Assembly (NCBI GenBank): GCA_026418715.1
Contig: JAOAAV010000093.1
Span: 1 to 33,375 of the forward strand
Direction: 5' to 3'
Length of the DNA: 33,375 nt
Source of the DNA: Clostridia bacterium
GTDB lineage: Bacteria > Bacillota > Clostridia > UBA1381
Each line of letters opens with the position of its first letter. The first letter of the stretch is position 1. The notes beneath the pieces were generated by a model. The model ran no database searches. It was not told where the DNA came from and saw only the letters and a program-made list of their open reading frames with translations. Below, in pieces: positions 26,864 through 33,375 of the stretch. Made by a program: the position numbers and the translations under genes.

Positions 26864-27253
26864 AGGGTTATAGAGATAAGGTATAATAAATTTCGCAAAT
26901 TAGAAGAATGGAAAAAAGAGGACAAATTCGTAGTAGAAGATCTCAAAGCAATGAAGTTCAAATGGGCTGCTAAAAAGCTTGAAGATGGCATTGAAGAAAC
27001 GCTGACACATATGAATTTCCCATACGAGCACTGGACAAGAATCCGTACTAACAATGCAATTGAGCGCGTGAACAGGGAAATCCGCCGTAGAACCCGAGTC
27101 GTGGGAACGTTCCCTGATGACGCTTCTGCCTTAATGTTTGTTTGCGCCCGCCTTCGCCATGTCGCAGGCACTCAATTGGGCAGCAAGAAATACATAAACA
27201 TGAAGCACTTGGAAAACCTCGGATCTTCTGAGTCGGATTTTATAACAGGTTAA
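26864..27253 (+). pseudogene. IS256-family transposase remnant (C-terminal third)
   Basis: The open frame begins after an in-frame TAG at 26861 and shows only the C-terminal end of an IS256-type (mutator-like) transposase: IEETLTHMNFPYEHWTRIRT, NNAIERVNREIRRRTRVVGT and ALMFVCARLRHVAGTQLGSK, with the last catalytic glutamate of the DDE triad in NAIERVNRE. Full members have about 400 residues; here at most 130 remain, and the recognisable part starts near VVEDLKAMKF (about 26927). The first ATG in the frame is at 26951. No N-terminal part is found nearby, so it is a truncated or internally deleted copy. Confidence 0.88.
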
Positions 27254-27291
27254 CGGATTTATATCATCTGACTGTAATCCAATTTGCGAAA
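26891..27291. repeat. 11-bp inverted repeat flanking the IS256 remnant
   Basis: TTTCGCAAATT at 26891-26901 and AATTTGCGAAA at 27281-27291 are perfect inverted copies on either side of the transposase fragment. The right copy lies about 28 bases after the stop, followed by AATACTCGACGGCACC, which looks like an IS256-type end. The left copy falls within the start of the open frame. It may be the terminal repeat of an internally deleted element, or chance in AT-rich DNA. Confidence 0.45.
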
Positions 27292-27316
27292 AATACTCGA
27301 CGGCACCATTAAATGT

Positions 27317-27769
27317 CTATTTTACAATATTTTGTCTTTCTGACATATATTTATTTATTTCGTCAGAGGATAATCTTCTAATCTGCGTATTTGGGTATTC
27401 TCGATACTCCTCGACAAAAAATATCGGCTCCATACTATCACACATTTTATTTTTATTCTTGTTTAAAAACCCGATTAAATCTTCTCTTTTTGCAAAAATT
27501 TTATATGAAGTTCTGCCCGTATCACTTTTTATTTCATAAATACCACAAGATTGTTTCATTGTATAATCTGCTGTTCTCAAATATAGTTTGGCAACTTCTA
27601 AAGATTTAAAAGGAAAATTCCATCTTTGTACTCCCCTATTAGGATCTTTTTCAATACATATACATCGGCCACATGTACCACAAATATATTGTGTATGATT
27701 TTCTAAGCAATCTATAGGATTAAGCAATGGTGTTATTCTATTTTCGTTACTGTAACATTCCTTACACAT
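27317..27769 (-). CDS. Hypothetical protein with an N-terminal zinc-ribbon-like cysteine cluster
   Basis: I do not recognise a named family. The protein has 150 residues: MCKECYSNENR gives one CxxC, and YICGTCGRCICIEKD gives further paired cysteines (residues about 2-5 and 28-36), suggesting a zinc knuckle. Next comes a segment rich in aromatic and basic residues (GVQRWNFPFKSLEVAKLYLRT), then an alpha/beta part ending in EEYREYPNTQIRRLSSDEINKYM. The start at 27769 is set by GGAGG 8 bases upstream; the frame extends to a TTG inside that ribosome binding site. A short inverted repeat (ATACT-ATTAG-AGTAT) lies just upstream. Genes around it are small accessory genes on the same strand. Confidence 0.72.
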   Translation of the reverse strand: MCKECYSNENRITPLLNPIDCLENHTQYICGTCGRCICIEKDPNRGVQRWNFPFKSLEVAKLYLRTADYTMKQSCGIYEIKSDTGRTSYKIFAKREDLIGFLNKNKNKMCDSMEPIFFVEEYREYPNTQIRRLSSDEINKYMSERQNIVK

Positions 27770-27847
27770 TTCAAATTCCTCCAACAAAATTCATACTATT
27801 AGAGTATAGTGATGAAATTATTGTTTCCGTTACGCAAACTGAAGTTT

Positions 27848-27886
27848 AAAAGCCGATGAACCATACAACAGGCTCACCGGCCTTTT
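27848..27886 (-). terminator. Terminator after the RNHCP gene
   Basis: AAAAGGCCGGTGA and TCATCGGCTTTT on the minus strand pair with one bulge and one G-T pair around a 14-base loop, 8 bases after the stop codon, with TTTT following. The flanks allow function on both strands. Confidence 0.7.
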
Positions 27887-27894
27887 GTTTAAGG

Positions 27895-28323
27895 TTATTT
27901 TATAATCTGACCATCACCGCCCATTAGATTCATCATCTCTTCGATGCTTTCCAACGGGAACGGCGGCTGTACCACAGGCTTCATAGCAAGTGACATCAGT
28001 TTCATTGGATTATCATCCGCAGCGATACGGTTTGAACTCAAGTGTCCGCAAATTCGGCATCTATGAATAATTGCCCATTCGCCACCCTTACGAACCCAGA
28101 CCGCTATCGGTTCCATGACCCCGCCGCAATCATCCTTGCGATCTCCAGGTTCATTATCCACATGAAAACTGCTTAAACAATTTGGGCAGTGATTTCTGTG
28201 CCTCGTCCCAGCGCCGCATGGTACCACAGTTCTTCCACAAACTTTACAAGTAAACGTATCACTGCAGACATGTGTTTTATAATGGCCTTTTTTAAACGAT
28301 TCTTTCTTATTTTCCCTATTCAT
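27895..28323 (-). CDS. RNHCP-domain protein (zinc-binding, function unknown)
   Basis: The motif that names the family is present as RHRNHCPNCLSSFHVD, preceded by FTCKVCGRTVVPCGAGT and followed by GDRKDDCGGVMEPIAVWV and HRCRICGHLSSNRIAADD, so four cysteine pairs build what looks like two zinc sites. The domain is a known family of unknown function, common in Firmicutes. The start is set at MNRENKKESF (142 residues) because AGGAGG lies 9 bases upstream and the family begins near here; the frame is open 39 codons further to 28440, but that stretch contains the leader hairpin. It stands alone between a structured leader and a terminator. Confidence 0.88.
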   Translation of the reverse strand: MNRENKKESFKKGHYKTHVCSDTFTCKVCGRTVVPCGAGTRHRNHCPNCLSSFHVDNEPGDRKDDCGGVMEPIAVWVRKGGEWAIIHRCRICGHLSSNRIAADDNPMKLMSLAMKPVVQPPFPLESIEEMMNLMGGDGQIIK

Positions 28324-28359
28324 TTGGATTATCCTCCTAAAAGCAAAATTAAAACTTTG

Positions 28360-28395
28360 GGGAGGTTTTGCTAAGATTGTGTTGGCAAACCTCCC
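28360..28395 (-). promoter_or_regulatory. Leader hairpin upstream of the RNHCP gene
   Basis: On the minus strand GGGAGGTTTGC pairs with GCAAAACCTCCC (one bulged base) around a loop of about 13 bases, ending 22 bases before the ribosome binding site. The 3' arm contains CCTCC, complementary to the GGAGG of that site (28333-28338), so the two pairings exclude each other. No known riboswitch class is recognised. Confidence 0.5.
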
Positions 28396-28490
28396 GGTCA
28401 GCCTACAATCTCTGATACGTCGTTCTTCTTCAAACAGCATTCTCCTTATTTTTTTATATAATCAAGCCTTATGGCCGATTAGCCTATTTT

Positions 28491-28805
28491 CTATTTTGCA
28501 TCCTCATCCAATGTTTCAAGCAGAAAGCTTACCGGACGAAACCCATCATTGCATGAGATCATTGCTGACTTCTTATTCTTCATCCAACCGTCATATATGT
28601 CCTCGCCACCGTGGGCAAGTGTCATCACAAAGGCTGAAACGCTGTCCCAAGCACTATCGCAAAATCCATCCGGTTTTCTCCAGCCATTAGCAATAAATGT
28701 CTGCCCCTCTTCCATATCACAGGCATGAGCAATTGGGTTTTCATATTTTTCAATCAAATCCTTATAACAGGCCGTTTTCATGACAGTGATTTTTACTTTC
28801 TTCAT
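28491..28805 (-). CDS. TIGR04076-family protein
   Basis: A small protein of 104 residues that matches my memory of the TIGR04076 family: MKKVKITVMKTACYKDLIEKY, then HACDMEEGQTFIANGWRKPDGFCDSAWDSV, AFVMTLAHGG, and a C-terminal CNDGFRPVSFLLETL. Four cysteines are visible. The function of the family is not known. The start is set by GGAGA 7 bases before the ATG (the frame opens at 28829). It is followed by the RNHCP gene after about 170 bases, on the same strand. Confidence 0.82.
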   Translation of the reverse strand: MKKVKITVMKTACYKDLIEKYENPIAHACDMEEGQTFIANGWRKPDGFCDSAWDSVSAFVMTLAHGGEDIYDGWMKNKKSAMISCNDGFRPVSFLLETLDEDAK

Positions 28806-28885
28806 AATCGGTTCTCCGTTGATACTCAATTAAAGTTTTTTGAATGATTTACAAATGACATCAGTTACAGAAATTATTTCTTATC

Positions 28886-29377
28886 TTATATTTCCCTCAT
28901 ATGATACCCTTCCTGCACTGCTGCAAATGTTGCCACCGCGCTAACTATGATAGCGAAATGATTAATGTTCAAAAAAGTAATTGTCAATGGCAGCATAAAC
29001 AACAATATTCCTGTTATCTTATTAAACGTTGTATGCAAAAACAATAGTTTACGTTGATATATATATCCCAAAATGAGGTTTATAACTCTAATAAGCGCTA
29101 TAACAGCAATCCAAATCCAAAGCCATAACCAAATGCTTACAATCGGCAAAATCTTTATCATGCATACTACTATAAATATCAAATCCGCAATGCTGTCTAA
29201 AAGCTCTCCAACTTTACTTTCAGAATGAGTCCTTCTAGCAATAAAACCATCTGCCATGTCCGTGACACCACAGAGAATATACAGGGTATAGAACCCAAAA
29301 GAAAATAGTTCGGCAAAAAGAATTATCGGTGCAATTATTATTCTTATGACAGTTACGATATTAGCTATCCATTTCAT
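28886..29377 (-). CDS. CDP-alcohol phosphatidyltransferase family protein
   Basis: An integral membrane enzyme that swaps CMP of a CDP-alcohol for another alcohol, usually in phospholipid head-group synthesis. The signature DG-x2-AR-x8-G-x3-D-x3-D is complete in DGFIARRTHSESKVGELLD followed by SIAD (about residues 43-65). About five hydrophobic segments surround it. It has 163 residues, short compared with PgsA (about 180-200), and its acceptor alcohol (glycerol phosphate, inositol, serine) cannot be told. It may not be the housekeeping PgsA, because it stands with accessory genes rather than near cell-division genes. It follows the GNAT gene by 28 bases. Confidence 0.88.
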   Translation of the reverse strand: MKWIANIVTVIRIIIAPIILFAELFSFGFYTLYILCGVTDMADGFIARRTHSESKVGELLDSIADLIFIVVCMIKILPIVSIWLWLWIWIAVIALIRVINLILGYIYQRKLLFLHTTFNKITGILLFMLPLTITFLNINHFAIIVSAVATFAAVQEGYHMREI

Positions 29378-29405
29378 TCACTTATCCGAGCAAATATAAC
29401 AACTC

Positions 29406-29987
29406 TTACTCCAAAATATTCCCTAGTTGTTCATTTGAAGCTCCTCCTGCCCAATTTTCTTTTGACAAACAAGTAATGTGCTCCGTTCTGATATCACCCA
29501 TCAAAGGCCAAGGAATATCTTTATTTGTGTGATGATATGTAAACCCGCATTTTTCCTGTACACGCTTAGATTTGATATTCCCGTCAAAGTATCCGCACCA
29601 CAGCTTTTCAAGGCGTAAGTCTTCAAAAGCATGCCTAACAATTTCTCTTACAGCCTCAGGAATAAGCCCCTGCCTCCAAAATGGCATACCAATCCAGTAT
29701 CCGACTTCACCCTCAGTATCAGGCAAGCCAATATTACTGGTTTCACCAATCATTAAGCCTATGCTACCTATGGCGTGACCTTCACTTTTTAACACTACGG
29801 CATATGTTTCCGGCTTTGATAATACGCCTCTAATGATTTCAAGGCTGTTTTCAACGCTGGTATGAACCGGCCAGCCTGCTATCGGGCCAACTTCTGGATT
29901 ACTCGCATATCTATACAAGTCTTCCGCATCTGACTCTTCCCAAGACCGCAGTATTAATCTTTCCGTTCTTAAAATCATATGTCTCAT
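29406..29987 (-). CDS. GNAT-family N-acetyltransferase (RimJ/RimL-like)
   Basis: It transfers an acetyl group from acetyl-CoA to an amine. The start MILRTERLILRSWEESDAEDLYRYASNPEVG is the standard RimJ/RimL-type opening. The central YWIGMPFWRQGLIPEAVREIV holds the acetyl-CoA-binding loop (variant of Q/RxxGxG/A: RQGLIPEA), and FDGNIKSKRVQEKCGFTYH is the family's C-terminal motif. The start is placed at ATG AGA CAT, 9 bases after GTGGGA; an ATG three codons later is possible, and a GTG opens the frame at 30002. The substrate is unknown; it could be a ribosomal protein N-terminus or an antibiotic-like amine. Confidence 0.9.
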   Translation of the reverse strand: MRHMILRTERLILRSWEESDAEDLYRYASNPEVGPIAGWPVHTSVENSLEIIRGVLSKPETYAVVLKSEGHAIGSIGLMIGETSNIGLPDTEGEVGYWIGMPFWRQGLIPEAVREIVRHAFEDLRLEKLWCGYFDGNIKSKRVQEKCGFTYHHTNKDIPWPLMGDIRTEHITCLSKENWAGGASNEQLGNILE

Positions 29988-30002
29988 ACCTACATTTCCC
30001 AC

Positions 30003-30303
30003 CGTTCAACAGGGCAAATTACCGTTTAAAAGACTTTCTCAAAGTTACGATTTCCCATTTATGTATTTTACTTAAATTTTGTAGTAACTATCCCATAAGC
30101 CCAGCAAGTTCCTAAACGATTATATTCATTTGTCCGCAAAGCTTTTTAATTATGTCTTATGTGATCACGATTGTACCTCTAATAATTTCCATCAACTCAT
30201 ATTATAAACCCTTCAATTCATAATAGCAATAGATATTATAAAATTTTACAAATGAAAGCAAAAACCGCCGCTTCATTACTGAAACTGCGGTTTTTTATAT
30301 TTA
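30003..30303. other. Gene-free stretch between the GNAT and alcohol dehydrogenase genes
   Basis: It contains the terminator of the alcohol dehydrogenase gene at its right end and otherwise AT-rich sequence without a supported gene or a promoter I would defend. Confidence 0.5.
30260..30296 (-). terminator. Terminator of the alcohol dehydrogenase gene
   Basis: AAAAACCGC and GCGGTTTTT make the outer stem, and TTCA/TGAA an inner stem. It lies 7 bases after the stop codon, and on the minus strand it ends in five T. Confidence 0.8.
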
Positions 30304-31470
30304 TTACATACTAGCTTTTAAGACTTCTAAAATTTCCTCATAAGAGAGCACCTTATATCCTCCTTTTAAAATAAATGTGTTTTTTGCAATGCGATCCAGC
30401 ATATCCTCAGTTACACCCAAGTCCTTGATGTTCATCACAAGACCGGTTTTTTTCATATACTCTTCCATCCGATCAAGACCTTCTTTGGCAATTTGCTCAT
30501 CGGTTTTCCCTTCGGGATTTACATCCCAAACATTGATTGCATATCGCTTGAATTTTTGAAGCCCGTAAGGCATTATAAGTCGATAATACGGTAAGGAAAC
30601 TGCAGAAAGTGTCATTCCGTGCGTAGCATCGGTATAGCCTCCGATAGCCTGACCAATCATGTGAACCATCCAGTCTGTGGATTTGCCTTTTGCAACAAGG
30701 GTATTGAGCGCCCATGTCGCAGTCCACATAATGTTGCTTCTTGCTTCGTAATCTTTGGGATTTTTAACGGCAATCTTTGAGCTGTGGATCAATGACTTGA
30801 GCAGTCCCTCCATAATATAGTCTGAAGTATTATCATCAACGCCAGAAAAATACTGCTCCAAAATATGCGACATGATGTCAAAAAATCCTGCCACCATCTG
30901 ATATTGCGGGATTGTATAGGTGTATATTGGATTTAATATTGAGAACTTCGGGAAAACATTTTCGCCGAACACATGACCGATTTTATGCTTTGTGGCAGGA
31001 TTGGTGATAACGGAACCGCCATTCATTTCTGAACCGGTGCCGACCATTGTAAGGACGCAACCAACGGGGACAATTTTATTGTCTACATCCTCCATACGCA
31101 AGAAATATTTATTCCACGGGTCTTCGTCACAATATGCTGAAACCGATACTGCCTTTGCATAATCGCATACCGACCCGCCGCCTACAGCCAAAATAAAGTC
31201 TACATTGTTGTCCTTTGCCCTCTTGCTACCCTCATACAGCTTTTCAACCGTAGGATTTGGCATAACCCCCGCATCCTCAAAGATTTCTTTGTTATTGCCC
31301 TTTAGGATTTTTATAATTTCGTCATAAAGTCCTGTTTTCTTGATAGAGCCGCCTCCGTAAACAAAAAGTACATTTTTCCCGTATTTGGGCAATTCTTCAT
31401 TCAAAAATTTTAATGAATCTTCTCCAAAATACAATTTTGTAGGGTTTGAATAAATAAAATTTCCTAACAT
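30304..31470 (-). CDS. Iron-containing alcohol dehydrogenase (NAD(P)H-dependent butanol dehydrogenase-like)
   Basis: A group III metal-dependent dehydrogenase reducing aldehydes to alcohols. The NAD(P)-binding region has YGGGSIKKTGLYDE and AVGGGSVCDYAKAVS, and the family marker GTGSEMNGGSVIT follows. The metal ligands Asp-His-His-His are visible: FDIMSHILEQYFSG (D and H), WMVHMIGQ (H) and DATHGMTLSA (H). The length of 388 residues fits the YqhD/BdhA/YugJ group, which prefers NADPH and broad aldehyde substrates. AGGAGG lies 7 bases before the ATG. It is monocistronic with a strong terminator, and an inverted repeat about 107 bases upstream may be its operator. Confidence 0.94.
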   Translation of the reverse strand: MLGNFIYSNPTKLYFGEDSLKFLNEELPKYGKNVLFVYGGGSIKKTGLYDEIIKILKGNNKEIFEDAGVMPNPTVEKLYEGSKRAKDNNVDFILAVGGGSVCDYAKAVSVSAYCDEDPWNKYFLRMEDVDNKIVPVGCVLTMVGTGSEMNGGSVITNPATKHKIGHVFGENVFPKFSILNPIYTYTIPQYQMVAGFFDIMSHILEQYFSGVDDNTSDYIMEGLLKSLIHSSKIAVKNPKDYEARSNIMWTATWALNTLVAKGKSTDWMVHMIGQAIGGYTDATHGMTLSAVSLPYYRLIMPYGLQKFKRYAINVWDVNPEGKTDEQIAKEGLDRMEEYMKKTGLVMNIKDLGVTEDMLDRIAKNTFILKGGYKVLSYEEILEVLKASM

Positions 31471-31780
31471 TTTCTGATCCTCCTAATGCTTTATAAAAAA
31501 CTATGAATAATTCAAAAATGTGGAGACAAATTTAAATTCACAAACAAGAAATTGAGTGGCACACTCCATAATTTTGCTTTGTAATCGTTAAATTACAAAG
31601 TTATGCTTGATTTTCTTTTCTATCAGGATATTATAAGCGTTTATTCTCTGTCATATTTTTCCGATTCCCTCGTGTATTATACTATATTTTTAAATCTTTG
31701 TTACTACATTTTCAATAATTTCAAAAACCACAAATCCGAGCCGCATAATAAACATAATGAATTAGTTTGTACAATACTTA
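31471..31780. other. Gene-free stretch upstream of the alcohol dehydrogenase gene
   Basis: It contains the ribosome binding site and leader of the dehydrogenase gene on the minus strand, an inverted repeat at 31577-31600, and a plus-strand sigma-A-like sequence TTGATT-16-TATTAT (31607-31634) that leads into no supported gene. The remainder up to the mutS-like pseudogene is AT-rich without structure. Confidence 0.5.
31577..31600. promoter_or_regulatory. Candidate operator: 9-bp perfect inverted repeat
   Basis: CTTTGTAAT and ATTACAAAG face each other across a 6-base spacer. The size and spacing suit a dimeric repressor. It recalls the Rex redox operator (TTGTTAA-N4-TTAACAA), but the inner bases and the spacing differ, so no regulator is named. 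Confidence 0.5.
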
Positions 31781-32381
31781 TTAAGGTTTTAACTCACCGT
31801 GAACAAAAATCTTTTGATATAAATCTTCGCCAAAAGCCGTTTGCATTGGTTCACCATATACAACAAATGCGTAAATACGCCGTTCCTGATCGGCACACAA
31901 AAACTCTCCCGCTCCTACAAACATCCCGCATTGAGCCATAATCTGCACCTGCCCGAGACTCCGAAGAAATGTTGTCTTCCCACCCTGATTAGCTCCGGTA
32001 ATAATGTAGAGCTCCTTGTTTTCCGCTGAAAAATCATTGCCAACCACTGCTTCATTTTTTGTAAGTGCAAGGCTAATGTCGTACAGGGTATTCCATGACC
32101 GATTCTTTTCCTCCTGCGGTATAAGGCTTGGAATACATATTGGCATATCAAGAGTCCTAAGTGTATCGCTAAGGTTAAGACAACCCACATAAAAAGCAAG
32201 CTCGTTCTGCAGCATAGTAAAAAATTTTTCTATATGCTCTGCCGCTTGTGCCAGAGCATTTGTTACTTCATTAATTGCACGATCACGGCGCTTGCTAAAG
32301 TCCGTTGAACCCGAATCATCGCGTGGAGCCAAGGTAAAGGATGGAGCAAATTGCCACTTTATACATCAGATAAGCCTTCAT
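31781..32381 (-). pseudogene. Second MutS-like gene of a tandem pair, broken by internal deletions
   Basis: A ribosome binding site (GGAGG) and ATG are followed by the family N-terminus MKAYLMYK; after about 8 codons the sequence jumps, out of frame, to QFAPSFTLAPRDDSGSTDF, which belongs in the middle of the protein. It then runs through the clamp/ATPase region to Walker A (ITGANQGGKTTFLRSLGQ) and CGMFVGAGE, and next reaches, in frame, the authentic C-terminus GEPMQTAFGEDLYQKIF. The stretch with Walker B and the dimer signature is missing. The uninterrupted part after the frame jump is 31781-32332. Its ATG overlaps the stop of the preceding MutS-like gene (ATGA). It cannot hydrolyse ATP as a MutS ATPase. 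Confidence 0.8.
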
Positions 32382-32865
32382 CTTTTAAGCCTCCTGTTTA
32401 AATGCTCATAAGTCAGACCGTGTTTTCCTGCAATATACATAGCATAAGCAAAGCCGTCTGGCGGTTTGCGGATGATTTTATATGTCCGCTGAGCCGGATC
32501 TTCCTCTTTAACCGTACTCATCATACTGACCGTATCTTCACCGTGTGAAGCAAGCTCGTCAAGAAATGTCACAACCACCGAAAGAGCACCAAGTGATGAA
32601 AGGGCATCCATCATATGTCCGCCAAGAGTAAGAGCATCGGACAAAGTGGTGGAAGAAAATATCTCATTTATAATAATAATGCTGCGGCTCGTGGCTTTAC
32701 CAAGCATCTCATAAAGTCGCACAAGCTCATCCTACAATTTCCCGTTCAAAGTTGTCAAACCAAAATCGGAAGAAATATTTGATCCAAATTCAGGTCTTTA
32801 AAGCAATCCGGCAAATTAGTCATCCGTGGCTGCTCCTGTGTTGAAAACAAGATACTGTAAAACAT
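32378..32865 (-). pseudogene. First MutS-like gene of a tandem pair, broken by an internal deletion and a nonsense codon
   Basis: GGAGG lies 9 bases before an ATG that opens the family N-terminus MFYSILF, followed by FKDLNLDQIFLPIL. Near 32755 the frame ends, and in another frame the sequence continues as LTTLNGKL-stop-DELVRLYEML; the TAG at 32734-32732 sits where a CAG or GAG would fit. From there the MutS C-terminal ATPase half is intact: SIIIINEIFSSTTLSDALTLG (Walker B and signature region), VVVTFLDELASHGE, and RKPPDGFAYAMYIAGKHGL. The N-terminal domains and Walker A are lost. The stop codon overlaps the start of the second MutS-like gene, so the two once formed a coupled pair. Confidence 0.8.
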
Positions 32866-32888
32866 GAATTTCCACCTCCTGCAAAGAC

Positions 32889-32937
32889 AAAAAAACTGAT
32901 GTTTCCGCCACTTGTTGCAGAAGTCATCAGCTTTTTG
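32889..32937 (-). terminator. Terminator-like hairpin upstream of the MutS-like pair
   Basis: Minus strand CTGATG and CATCAG pair around a 23-base loop and are followed by seven T, ending about 8 bases before the GGAGG of the first MutS-like gene. It could be the terminator of a lost upstream gene or an attenuator. The remaining bases 32938-33113 show no gene. Confidence 0.5.
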
Positions 32938-33113
32938 CGGTTTCGGCTTTCGCCAAGGGAGCACTTCTTTCCCTTTCGTTATCATATGGCTGTATAAATG
33001 TAAAGCACTAAAGCAAAAATATCCTCATATTCTTTACAGTGTCAGCATTATCAAGTTATAACATCTATTCAAGATAAGATAAAATAGGACAAATACTCTC
33101 ATGCCACATTGCG

Positions 33114-33375
33114 TCAATTTGAATCAAAGCCATGAGCACGGTCGGACAACCAGAAAAACGGCAATGCAACGAGTTGAACAACAACAGAAAAAGTTACCAA
33201 CCACATCGGCGATACGTCATAAAGCACACCCATAAGCCAGCTTCCCAAAAACCAGCATACTCCGAAAGCGGTCTGGAATATGCCAAAGCCCGAAGAACGA
33301 TTTTGCTTCTGTACTATGCTTGACACGGCAGCCTTTAGTATAGATTCCTGTGCCCCCATACCAATACCCCATAAC
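33114..33375 (-). CDS. MFS transporter, C-terminal end (cut by the window edge)
   Basis: The frame is open to the last base of the window; the visible 86 codons start with LWGIGMGAQESILKAAVSS and continue into FGIFQTAFGVCWFLGSWLMGVLYD and a final hydrophobic segment LVTFSVVVQLVALPFFWL. This is the usual end of the last three membrane segments of a major facilitator transporter, with the loop motif RSSGFGIFQT. A short polar tail (SDRAHGFDSN) ends it. The substrate is unknown. Whether the 5' part is intact cannot be seen. Confidence 0.78.
   Translation of the reverse strand, partial: LWGIGMGAQESILKAAVSSIVQKQNRSSGFGIFQTAFGVCWFLGSWLMGVLYDVSPMWLVTFSVVVQLVALPFFWLSDRAHGFDSN

Noticed and set aside
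27317-28805. The zinc-ribbon hypothetical, RNHCP and TIGR04076-like genes as one new functional system
   Set aside because: All three are small cysteine-rich proteins on one strand, but they are separated by terminators and leaders and nothing in the sequence shows joint function.
31603-31941. Plus-strand open frame of 112 codons
   Set aside because: No ribosome binding site, no recognisable domain, and it runs antisense into the mutS-like pseudogene, which has clear family motifs on the other strand.
32755-32985. Open frame of 76 codons treated as an independent small gene
   Set aside because: Its last 36 codons are the N-terminus of the first MutS-like gene (MFYSILF onwards, with its own GGAGG); the part before that has no ribosome binding site and spans a hairpin.
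1-33375. CRISPR array, tRNA or rRNA gene, prophage or toxin-antitoxin pair
   Set aside because: No evenly spaced direct repeats, tRNA cloverleaf cores, rRNA sequence, phage structural genes or paired small toxin/antitoxin frames were recognised on either strand.

Overview
The window looks like chromosomal DNA of an anaerobic, spore-forming Firmicute of class Clostridia. The evidence is an AT-rich composition, strong GGAGG ribosome binding sites, frequent TTG and GTG starts, sporulation genes (gpr, spoIIM, spoIIP and a dacF-like carboxypeptidase), an SLH-domain autolysin and a KtrAB potassium system. I cannot assign a family or genus. Almost every gene lies on the minus strand; spoIIP, a pseudouridine synthase and the two transposase fragments are the exceptions.

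Region 1 (1-9.6 kb): the 3' end of an IS1182-type transposase runs off the left edge and stops just beyond the end of a minus-strand block. In transcription order the block is dprA, topA, trmFO, a membrane-anchored thioredoxin-fold protein without cysteines, the spore germination protease gpr, and an M16 peptidase pair of the YmfF/YmfH type. topA/trmFO overlap by 4 bases, and gpr appears to have its own sigma-G promoter. Region 2 (9.6-15.4 kb): ktrB, ktrA and a TrmH-family rRNA methyltransferase form an operon behind a good sigma-A promoter; then come a VOC protein, guaA with its own promoter, and dtd. Region 3 (15.4-26.5 kb): an ABC-F ATPase, an SLH-glucosaminidase autolysin, a D,D-carboxypeptidase, xerD, spoIIM, a large nucleotidyltransferase/degenerate phosphomannomutase fusion, and, divergently, spoIIP and an RluA-type pseudouridine synthase. 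This region is centred on cell wall and sporulation, with two components of the engulfment machinery (SpoIIM, SpoIIP) within 4 kb.

Region 4 (26.5-33.4 kb) is accessory and partly decayed: an IS256 transposase remnant, a small zinc-ribbon protein, an RNHCP-domain protein with a structured leader, a TIGR04076-like protein, a CDP-alcohol phosphatidyltransferase, a GNAT acetyltransferase, an iron-dependent alcohol dehydrogenase, a translationally coupled pair of MutS-like genes that have each lost their middle, and the C-terminal end of an MFS transporter at the right edge.

I found no tRNA, rRNA, CRISPR array or convincing new defence system. The most noteworthy observations are the parallel internal deletions in the MutS-like pair, the cysteine-less thioredoxin-fold protein next to gpr, the degenerate mutase domain beside spoIIM/spoIIP, the sigma-G promoter match at gpr and the fold-back leader of the RNHCP gene.
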